Shown here piece after piece: positions 1-9,200 of a stretch of DNA of 33,451 nt. Source of the stretch: Choristocarpus tenellus KU-1152 (taxonomy: Eukaryota > Phaeophyceae). Position numbers and translations under genes: made by a program. Where the stretch lies: NCBI GenBank assembly GCA_964200185.2, contig CAXNAD020000063.1, positions 1 through 33,451 of the forward strand, read 5' to 3'. A model generated the notes under the pieces. That model did not search any database. It was given only the letters and a program-made list of their open reading frames with translations, and was not told where the DNA came from. Every line of letters begins with the position of its first letter. Within the stretch, counting starts at the first letter, position 1.

Positions 1-323
1 GTGAAAGGGTTTCAATGGGAAGTGACCAGTTGCATCAGAGGGCCTCATCTGGATGACCCAAGGGAACGAGAGTATGCAGATCTATTCTAGTAGACCCTTC
101 TAACAAGGCAGAAAACAAAAACAAAAAAATCGAGAGCGGAAAAGAATAAGTTCGAAAAGGAGTGAGGGGGAACATCCATGCAGCTTGTCAACACCACGGT
201 CTCAGACCCTAGAGTTGGAGTGTGGTGGCCTCATTTACAATATACTAATCAGCATTTTCAACCCACGAAAAGGCCGAAGATGGTCAGGGTAAGGGTCAGT
301 CCCCGGTGTAGAAAGAAGGTATG

Positions 324-339
324 TATATATATATATACC
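324..339. repeat. TA dinucleotide run
   Basis: A short (TA)n tract in the left flank. Confidence 0.8.
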
Positions 340-434
340 CATGTGTATACACATGTACAATGCCTCCCTCATGTACCCATTTAGGATAAAAGGTTTCTGA
401 CTCTTTTCTTGTGTGCCCTGCCTTGGGGTCGAGG

Positions 435-456
435 TTGGGGTGGGTGGGTGGGTGGG
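435..456 (+). repeat. GGGT-repeat run, G-quadruplex type
   Basis: GGGG followed by four TGGG units: five runs of three or more G with one-base loops, fitting an intramolecular G-quadruplex. It lies just 3' of the putative last ankyrin exon and would be C-rich in that gene's transcript. Confidence 0.7.
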
Positions 457-531
457 ACAGATGCCCCCAAACCCCGGTGTGTGATGTGTCGAGAATGAGT
501 AAGTGCTATTGCAGTTCAGGAAGCAGCAACT

Positions 532-615
532 TCACTTTAACATAAGGTGGTGGCAGCACTCAGAGAGGAATTGTGGGTGCCCTGATGAGCACACGGCATG
601 CGAAAGCAATTTGTG
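532..615 (-). CDS. Ankyrin gene exon 4, possibly terminal
   Basis: 27 codons plus TGA, phase 0, acceptor CTTTACAG|CAC. It encodes HKLLSHAVCSSGHPQFLSECC and a short tail, compatible with a final degenerate ankyrin unit (LLSHAV..GH pattern). A GTGAAG donor overlaps the stop, so this exon may not be the last one. Confidence 0.4.
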   Translation of the reverse strand, partial: HKLLSHAVCSSGHPQFLSECCHHLMLK

Positions 616-1172
616 CTGTAAAGCGCTCATAACATCCACTTACTTTTCTCCACCAACATGAACCAGAAACACACAACAACAGAGAGCGATCAAAAGCCCT
701 TTTTTCGGCTAGGTGAGGAGGTGAGGAGACAGTGTGGGGTGGGTGGTGGGTGGGATACCGACCTGAACTGCCTCCGTCAGGAACACTTGCTTCACTTCTT
801 CGGGATCACCACACTCCATCTTGCCTGCTACAGCAACCTTGACAAGCAAGAGGGGGAAAGCGGTGATCACAAAGTCACCTCCCAAGTTTTCCTCTACCAA
901 AAAAATATATATATATATTTTCTTATTTATTATTTTTCCACTAACACAGTACATATACCATTCCTTGATACATACAACACATGCTGTTTGCAGCAGCTCT
1001 CATCAAGGGTTTCAACATACAACACCAAAAAAGGTACATACACCTCAGACTGGCGACAAAAGGACAGCAATTTTCATGTAGAGAATCAAATTGACAGAAA
1101 CTGACCAGGTAGGGTTGGGGATGAGAGTGCAGGGTAGACTCACGCCAAACACACACACACACACACACACAC

Positions 1173-1211
<39 letters not shown>

Positions 1212-2895
1212 TCAAGTCAGTCACCTATCCAATGAATTTTCTCATGTACTTTGTCCTGGAAGCCATACATACATATGCCTTGTCATCTTGCCTTGAGTGC
1301 ACCTACTTCACATTTCCACTGAAAATGCAACACATCACACACACCTGGTAGGCGGTGAGACCTTGATGGACACCCCCCTTTAAGCCCTTTGTGCGCACAT
1401 TGGCTCCTAGCCGAAGGAGTACTCGGACGGCCTAGTGCGGTTCGACGATACGACGCCAAGGTTGTAGGTAATGGGGCAATGAAAAAAAACAAGGAATAGA
1501 GATAGATTGTTGGTTGTACGCAAGAGTTGAGAAAAAAATGTTGGGTTGAGGAGTGGTAGTGGTGGGCATCTGGGGGAAGGAGGTCATTGAGGCAAAATCA
1601 AGGGATTTTTTTTTGCACACAAAAGTTGTACAGGAATGCAGTATTTGATTCTCTACTCTGCAAGTGGTTTCTGTGTTTCTGTGTGACAACGGATGATTCC
1701 CTTTTCACGGAAAAAAACTGACTTCCCCAAGTGTGTAGAGATACGTATGCATATCATATCATATTATATCAAATCACTGGAATCCATTGATTAGATTATT
1801 TGGCACTGACTGACTATTGTTTGTTGGCATGTGAGAGTGTTTCTCAAGAGAACACGCTGTAAGAATACTGATTTGATCGATGTGATGACCAAGGAAGGTA
1901 GTTCCACGTGCAAACCGCACCCAATATATATATATTTTATTCTAGAGGGGAGAGGCCACAGGACCTAAGCACGAACTAACCATCTTGGAGATCATCAGGC
2001 GACATATTATTGCAACAATGTACCAACCAGTAACGTCAAATCACGTATCAACAAACTATTGCGGCATTGTATGTCAAGCCTGGTGCGCTGTTCTTTGATC
2101 GAGACAAGAGGAGATCAAGATGATTATGGGATCAAGCATTTGAGGGTTCAGGATGAACAGACGGCCCTGTGATTAAGTGTGAAAGTCGCCTTGAGGGATT
2201 TATGAACAGGGATGGAGGGTTCGTGGTGCAGCTTTGGAGCTTCGTCTCCCAGCACATCCCAAGGTTCATCTCTGATGAACAGCTAAGCACAATCTAATGT
2301 GTCGAACCTCTCTTGGGTACGAAAGCAATCGAAATGTCCCGACCAATAATACCCTGAGTGCCCAGTCTTTGGACCCCAGTCAACAAATACACACGAATCA
2401 CAGATGCGATTTAGATTAGAAAACTCACGATTTTCCTTCCTGAAAGCAAAGATCAATTCCACAATAATTTCTTCCCAAGGGATGTGCACTCCAAAGCCTG
2501 TTCCACGCCATTACCGCCAGTCTAGACACAAAACCATCAACATGAAGGTGTTGGAACTAAAATTCACCAGCGATTCTCAATCAGCTTACATCCAAGGAAG
2601 CCTTTTGCACAGCATGATGAAGTGCGGTCGAACCACCCTCATCCACATGGTTTAGGACCTCCTTATCCGTATCACCAAGGGGCTGACCGCCAGGAGATGA
2701 ACCACCTGATGGCGGTGACTTCTCCAATCCGTTTGTCCCCGACACCACCTTTTTTATTACATCTGCTCGGTTAAGAGAGCTGGCGTGCCTAAGTACCTGC
2801 TTCCTCTCTTCAAGGTCATTATTGGGGGCTATGGTGGTGCCGTGTTGTTTGCGGGGTGTCCCCATTCCCCACCTGGTCCTTACAAACCTTTCCAA
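532..2895 (-). CDS. Ankyrin-repeat protein gene, four exons
   Basis: Reconstructed gene on the minus strand with exons 2590-2895, 1345-1431, 763-837 and 532-615, all joining in phase 0, about 183 residues. The joined product carries ankyrin-type units: a degenerate first unit (LRHASSLNRADVIKKVV), a clear one (DEGGSTALHHAVQKASLD running into AVRVLLRLGANV), then GLTAYQVAVAGKMECGDPEEV. Ankyrin repeats are protein-binding helix-loop-helix modules, so a binding or adaptor role follows from the family; no catalytic domain is visible. The repeats complete themselves only when the exons are spliced, which is the main support. The start is the first Met of the open frame (2895), with a second Met ten codons on. 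The 3' end is unsure: a GTGAAG donor overlaps the stop at 532-534, so the gene could continue off the left edge. Confidence 0.6.
734..755 (+). repeat. Second G-rich run in ankyrin intron 3
   Basis: GTGGGGTGGGTGGTGGGTGGG on the plus strand, a second potential G-quadruplex, a few bases inside the intron after ankyrin exon 3. In the transcript it is a C-rich tract right after the donor. Confidence 0.6.
763..837 (-). CDS. Ankyrin gene exon 3
   Basis: 25 codons, phase 0. The acceptor follows a C/T-rich tract (CTTGCTTGTCAAG|GTT); the donor is CAG|GTCGGT, weaker than consensus. Product VAVAGKMECGDPEEVKQVFL continues the ankyrin unit opened by GLTAYQ in exon 2. The wider open frame that includes the intron has no such signature. 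Confidence 0.55.
1148..1209. repeat. Compound (AC)n-(AG)n microsatellite
   Basis: About 13 AC units, a short AT bridge, then about 16 AG units. It lies in the intron between ankyrin exons 2 and 3 and is likely polymorphic in length. Confidence 0.9.
1345..1431 (-). CDS. Ankyrin gene exon 2
   Basis: 29 codons, phase 0 at both ends. The acceptor is CACTAG|GCC and the donor CCAG|GTGTGTGTG, a GT-repeat donor. It encodes AVRVLLRLGANV, the second helix and loop of an ankyrin unit, then GLTAYQ, the start of the next. The repeat begun in exon 1 is completed exactly across this splice. Confidence 0.65.
1432..2589 (-). other. Ankyrin gene intron 1
   Basis: About 1.16 kb between exons 1 and 2. ORFs inside lack coding character. 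I see only AT-rich sequence, short homopolymers and a TA run near 1925-1936. Confidence 0.5.
2590..2895 (-). CDS. Ankyrin gene exon 1 (N-terminus, first repeats)
   Basis: 102 codons from Met at 2895 to a canonical donor (GAT|GTAAGC; intron begins at 2589). A basic N-terminal stretch is followed by EERKQVLRHASSLNRADVIKKV, a degenerate ankyrin helix pair. A Ser/Gly/Pro linker (SPPSGGSSPGGQP) comes next, then the hallmark DEGGSTALHHAVQKASLD. The flexible insert between units 1 and 2 is unusual for tightly packed ankyrin stacks. Confidence 0.65.
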
Positions 2896-3085
2896 CTCAA
2901 CAAAAGAGACTATACCAAATATTGAAATCTATTGTATCCTGTAACATATTCTTGTTCAGGGTTAGAGCCAGACAAGAGTAACGACAATTTAATGGGATGT
3001 ACACTATACAAGTCCATTGTATCCTTTGATACTTCGTGCACATCCTTTATTCTTTGTGCTTTGTGCACAGGAATCTCACCTTCCT
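2896..3085. promoter_or_regulatory. Possible bidirectional promoter
   Basis: The 190 bp between the proposed starts of the minus-strand ankyrin gene (2895) and the plus-strand IQ gene (3086). ATTGTATCCT occurs twice, about 85 bp apart. I see no clear TATA or other core element. A pyrimidine-rich TTCTTTGTGC...GCACAG ending at 3070 resembles a splice acceptor, so the plus gene could have an upstream exon. Confidence 0.35.
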
Positions 3086-3200
3086 ATGACGAGTCCTCGT
3101 TCCTCTATGCTGCGACCTGCGGGTGGTGAAGGCACGAGTACAAGTGATATTGAACTGGTGTTGGAGGCACTTGCTCTGGACATTTTACAGAAGAAAATGA
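3086..3200 (+). CDS. IQ gene exon 1 (putative start)
   Basis: Met at 3086, then 38 codons and one extra base. The donor is AAAATGA|GTTAGT. Product includes SDIELVLEALALDILQKKM, an amphipathic helix. The frame stays open upstream to 3071 behind an acceptor-like CACAG, so the exon could instead be internal or have a spliced 5' leader. Confidence 0.5.
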
Positions 3201-6200
3201 GTTAGTTGTTCATCTTGTTCTTTCCCTTCTTAGCATGTTGGTAATTACGAATGCTGCGACAGTCGGGAATAGGACGGACCAGGATAGGCAAGATGATGTG
3301 GCTTGGCTCCATTCTGCCGCGTCCGACGAAGCACTCACCTCCAAAACGGAGAAAACGAACCCTGAACAGAAGGACTGCCTAGCAAGGAACGTGCATAGAG
3401 TGATTCCCATCATCAAGGATGGTACAAGGAACCTTTATGAAAGAGGGCTGGGCGTACTGGTGCTTGGGCTCTCCCTGGAGACTGCTGTGCGTCATGAGCT
3501 TGGCTTCTCCAATGTACTGCCAGATCGTGTTCGAACGGTGAGGTTCGTCTCACACCATCCAGATGTTCTCCTTCACCTATTCTAATTCATGCAACATGGT
3601 TACAGTCGCGAGGGAAGAGCAGCTGGCCTTGAAGCATACAATTCGACTCCTTTTTTCACTTCAATTCTTTTGAAAGAGTACCTTTGGTACTTGTTATGTT
3701 GGACGAATGGTTGTGTGAAGTTGTGGCATAATGCGGAAATGCCTTGTACTCCAAAAGGAGCCATCTAATGGCACATACCCCATTAACCTCCCTGCAGTTC
3801 TTACTGGATGAATGCCATGGAGCAGGTGGGGTGCTCGATGCCCTCCTCGACATAATCGGTGCATGTTCATCTGTAAGATCTTGTCCTCCAGTACATGCAT
3901 CTCTCACTGATGAAGGAACAACTGGATGCAGTGTCACTGATCTTGAAAGGATCAATTCAAATTGCTGTGTTCTCATCTCGATGATAATGGACTTTCTCAG
4001 CAACAGTAAGGCAAGCAGCAAAGATTCAAAAAGACTAGAAATTTTCAGGCGCAGCAATCAAAATTCTTCAACTGTGCTATCAACAACCTGCCCCCAAACA
4101 GAGCTTGGCAATAACGATGACTCAAAGGCCATTAGCTCTAGTAATATTATTAGAGGCAAGCATTGGGGAACATTCCTTGCTATGGGAACCAACCCTAGCT
4201 TGAGAAGCCCAGAAAATCTAACGAAGAAGGGATGGGCAGCAAAAAATGATCTCAGAACAAGAAAGAATAATGGTAAGGACAGTGCTGTGGGCACCACCAT
4301 GGCTCAGATGGGATTTGCACCACATGGGGCAGTCAGTACTGGTAAATGTGGGGCTCTTATGAGGGGAGATAGGTTAACACAACAAGAGAATAATGCCAAA
4401 AGATCTTATTTGGTGACAAAAGGCAGACCTAATAGTAGCAGCAGAGGGCTTTCTCAAACCAAGCAGAAGTATGTATTACGGTCATTCCCTCAAGCCAGTC
4501 AATCGCCTGCGACCACTGGATGTGTTGAGCCTTCCTCCCCTCCAAGAATATTTGCTGAAGGAAGGAAGCATCCCTACAGAAAAATGGAGTTAGAAAATAA
4601 TAAAAAAAGACGTCCTAGAAGACTGCCGGACTTTTCTGCACCACTAGCAGGAACAAGTGGTTGTTTTTCACCATCACATGATGATGGGCAAGCAAGCTTA
4701 CCAGTCAGGAGTCCTGCTGCACATCAGTCAAGAAATGGACTGCTGGGGTCAAAGAAAGCTGACACATCAAGGTGCAGGAAAGACGTTCACCAAGGCAACT
4801 CCAAGGTGGATAGTGGTTGTTACCATTGAGGCTGAGGGAGTGACCTGAACAGGGTAGGAAAACGCATGAACAAATTTGAGTCTTTTGTTAGAGTAGCTCA
4901 CATCCTGATATTGGGGAGGAAAAAGAAACACTTATAGTTGTCCTAATCAAGAATGATCTATATCTGCTACCTACTCATGTACAAGGCCAAATGCTTTCAC
5001 TGGATTACTGAGTGTCGTCTGATATACAGCAAGAAAGGCACTCCTCGGGTGGAGCTGTTTTGTACGACACCGCCAACCTGCAAGCCATGCCAAATGGCCC
5101 AAACAATACCTTGTGATGAGCTTCACTGTCCCTTCTTTTCCTTGTCCACCTAAGGTGTGGCACAAGGTGACAGTTGCCCCTGCTCCTTCTGCAGAAGAAG
5201 CAGCATTTCAATTCAATACCCCTAAGACGGCAATAAAGCTGGGGTGGGGGGAAACAACGCAGAGGTTTATTCGGCCACCTGCTGTGAGGCCTGCGGTCCT
5301 CTTTGGATCAGAGCCTGTGCGAGACTTCCAGGCAAGGAGATTGGTTGGGAATGATAACACAATAGGAGGGGTGTATGTGAAGAGTGTGCAAGGTACGTAG
5401 AGGTTGAAGAAGTAGGGTAGGGGGCACGGTTAGCAGTTGTGGAGTAAGTAGGTACCATTGCGGAAGGGATAATATGGGAGAAGAGGAGAAACGTATCAGG
5501 AGATCGATAGAGGCCAGACAAGACTGGTTTGTTGTATGGGTGGATTGTATTTTCCTTGCTTTTGAGGAGATGCAGCCACGAGAATCCTGCAGTTTGCCTC
5601 CCTCTACGCTGAAGTAGGACTTACCCATATTCTGCATTGACCCTTGCCTCCAATGCAATGGAACATGCATAATTTGTGCTGTCATGTCTTGTACACACCC
5701 AAACCCTATTTCCCTTATTCTTCCGTGAGGCCTTGCTTTTCACGGTTACTCTCCTTTCCTTGATCCCGTGCCTTTGACTGTCCTTGGGCTGTTTAGCCTG
5801 AAAACTAAATAAAAGAAAAATACTTCTGCAAAAAAGCAAAAGCAAGGCGTGTTACTTCAAAGTACTTGTTTACCCCTCGAAACAATCTCCCTCTTCCTGC
5901 TTGGCGCCTTAACATTTGCCCATGGGTTTCATTGCCTTCACCCTTCAGCTCAAGCAGGCTGATAGCACCAACTTCTATACAGTGGATACCAGGCTGGGAT
6001 ACCAGATCCCGCGGCTGTGGTATCCTCAACCACATGCAGGGGGAGAAGGCCCCCTGGATAATGCTGGCCTCCTGCCAGGCGAGGCATCCAACATTGTGTC
6101 CATGCCTTGCCCCTGGCCTCGTTCTTTGGACAGAGTGTCTGCTCCTGCTGGGAGCGATCGAATGGTTCAAGAGTACCTTCAATTGCAGGCATTTCATGCC

Positions 6201-9200
6201 TATAGGTCTGTAATACTGACACCTGCCTTACTGACTACTGAGAGTTTCCTTTGAATATGATTTCCTTCCATTGGTTGTTTTTTGGGGGGAGAATGATAAT
6301 AGCTGAGGTCAAATATAAGGTTCATGTGCAGGGTGAGGTGGGCCTGATTAAATTCCACATTTTGCGGGCAGGGTCATTGAAAGGTTAGAGTTGGAACAGG
6401 CTGTAAGGCAAGTGATCTTTATCGTGTGAAAGCAGTGCTAGTGGTTTGGATTTGGACACAGTAAGGTGATTGAAAGGCTCAATTAGGTATTGGGGCTTGT
6501 CACAAAATAGCTTTATCACTCTCGTCCTTCTTGCAGGACCTACTGTGTACCTACCCCTCCCTGTGGATATTTCCAATGCTTGATATAGCAGCAATGACAT
6601 GCAGCACATGGATCCAAAACGATGCCAAAAATGAGACTGGCGAATAGAACAATAGTAGCCGTCAACTTTATTCTCGATTTAAATCTTCAATATGTCAACA
6701 TCGTATGTCAAGGTCTCTTGTCCAAGTCCGGCCTGGGAAGGAAGTACCATTGCATTCCCCACCACCTAACAAGGCCCTAGCAAGAGCTATGGGTCGACCG
6801 ATCGAGGAAGATGATGCACTCATCTTCAATACTTGGACACCGTGGGGAGGATCTAAGGGCACACTTGAGCGGGCGCGGGGTGGAGAAGGACGAGAGGAAG
6901 CGAGGTCTGTGACTGTACCCAGAAAAATGATAGGACATGGGACTGAGGCAGCAAGTAGAGGAGAAGCAGAGGCGGACACTGTCCAAAGTACTGACAAGCA
7001 TGCCACCGAGAGACCCCACTCAAGGTCTCCTGCAACATCTCCAAAGACACGAGGGGGGATTGGACAATGGCTTGGAAATGTGGACAAGGGTGAGGGAGGG
7101 CAGACAAGTGTATCTAGAAATGGTCTAGGAGGGCGGGACACTTCTAGGTCAAGGTGAGGTGCACTGAGTGCAGCTGGACTGCAACTACTGAGTGGGTTTT
7201 AAGGATTAGCAATGCTGGTGCCACGATTATGGCTTCCACATCACCCTTCGAGCTCTATGTGTTTGTTCTAGGAGGCCTTTATCCCCCACTTTCCCAGTTG
7301 GTACATTGAATGCACCTGGTTGGTCTCTCCAGGGGCGTCTCAGGCTGCCTAAACTCCTGCTTGGGGGACGAATATTCCGAAAACCCAGGTTGCTAGGCAT
7401 TCCAAAGCGACAGGGATTGCCTGTGATCCTTCCCGCCTCCCATACAACACTGTTCAAGTCTTTTGTTTAATATTGGGTACTTTTGTGGCATTGCAATATT
7501 AGATGCTCTGGAGTACTCATGTCATTTCTACAGTGGAGTCTACAAGTAACTTTGGGGGTTACCTGAGAGGTTCTTGTAGACGTTGATACAGTATCTCACC
7601 TACAACAACATAGGTGCTCAACGCTTGCATTTTCCTGAGATGTTTGGCCATTTTTTGTCCAAAACATCTCTTGTCCACTGCATTATGAAGATTGATTTTC
7701 CTTGTGACATCTGTTACGGCATCAATGTTCCAGATCAGGACTATTCTCTACAATGTCCATATTATGCCCTAGTCTTTTTCCGCTACAGTTTCTGTTGTCT
7801 AGCAATAGACTTACGCACAGCATCTGTTGTCAGGGCAGTGCTAAACCTCATTTGCTCCGTGTTGTTCGTGGTCCACATAGCACTCAAGCCCGCTCTTGTT
7901 CACCGACCAGAACAATGCTTGCGGCCTACTGCTCAAAATGTTTATTTTCATGTAAGAGTTTTTTCTTTAAATAAACAAAGAGAGGGATCATTGGAAGGAA
8001 AAAATCACTTGAAAAGGAAAACTATAGGCTGGTTGCTCAAGACGCCTAGTTATTTCAAGTAGCACTTGCTCACAACAACTGTTGTCCGGCAAATGCGTGT
8101 TATTATTTGCTCTGTAATGTTCATTGTCGTTATCCAGTTGTTATCCATTGTCCTAGGCAATGCTTGGATCCATTCGATCAATATATGTCGTTATCCAGGG
8201 GAATGCTTGGGAATGTGAGTCAAAGCATCTTAGAGGGTAGAGTTGCGTCCATTCGGGGGCCAAAATCTGATGTTGCAATTTTGATGTAATTTTGGCTACG
8301 TACATGTGGAAGTATCAAATCCTTGTTCTGGACACAAATTTTCATAATAAGCCAAAGTATCTTAGAGGGTAGAGTCGCGTCCATTTGGGGGCCAAAATCC
8401 AAGGTTACGATTTCGATGTAATTTCGGCTATCGTGTTTGTTAGGAGGTGTCAATACAATTGTTCCAACACCTTTTCATAACGTATACATTTTACCTACTC
8501 CAAAATATTTTGGAGTAGTAAAATGTCATAAAAACCCCAAGGCAAGCCAAGTCCCAAATGGACAAAAAGAGCAAAAACTCGTACCCTCTAAGATACTTTC
8601 ACTCTAACGTATACATTTTACTTACTTTGAAACATTTTTGAGTAGGAAAATGCCATAAAAAAACCCATAGCAAGCCAAGTCCCAAATTAACAAACAGGGA
8701 AAAACTTGTACCCTCCAAGATATTTTCACTCTGTAATCTCTGTGACTTCCGATGCTCAGCAAAAGGCTTGAGTCTTTTTTGATCCAAAACGTCCCTTGTC
8801 CAGGATAACGACCATGACAATTTGCTCTACTGTATATGTTGTCCAGAAATGCTCCCTTGAGCATAACGATACAATGTTTAGTTGAGTTGCGCGAGCGTTA
8901 CGTTTTCTGAGGTGTGCACAAAACATACATAGTGTTGAAGTGAATATTGATGCACTTTTCTGGCATTGATATATTTTGGAAGCTCTAATTAGTTGGCTTC
9001 AGTGCCCATAGCATTAGTTTTGCGTTCACTTGCCCACACAAACAAGACAGCCCTGAGAAATTAGCATCAGCACTCACATTTGTGAGAGTCTTTCGAATCC
9101 CTAAGGTCAATGTCTGGATCAAGGCTTTATCCCAACAGCTGCAAAATACTTCATTGGCAAGGCAAGGACGAAAAATTGAAAAAAAGTAACTTATCCCTAT

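Larger units (their letters stand above)
1..531. other. Left flank, no convincing gene
   Basis: No exon is convincing. A short minus-strand open stretch near 1-48, read after a possible acceptor, would encode MRPSDATGHFPLKPFH and could be a further exon cut by the edge. The rest holds a TA run and a G-rich run described separately. Confidence 0.3.
7154..9123 (+). other. Intron 6 (about 2 kb) with nested MITEs
   Basis: No exon seen. A 159-codon frame at 7583-8062 was not accepted as coding. The block around 7,880-8,870 repeats degenerate words such as AATGCTTG and TTGTCCA, and it holds a MITE nested in a MITE. Confidence 0.5.

Noticed and set aside
658-1104. 148-codon plus-strand ORF over the ankyrin exons
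   Set aside because: Shadow of minus-strand ankyrin exon 3 and microsatellite sequence; no domain.
3656-4057. Minus-strand 133-codon ORF with a Leu-rich start
   Set aside because: Antisense to the well-supported exon 3 and without a domain.
7583-8062. 159-codon plus-strand frame with hydrophobic stretches
   Set aside because: It lies in an intron whose flanking exons already join in phase, it has no recognisable domain, and its 3' part enters a degenerate repeat region.
8220-8864. Several minus-strand ORFs of 70-80 codons
   Set aside because: They fall inside or across nested MITE copies and reflect the repeat, not genes.
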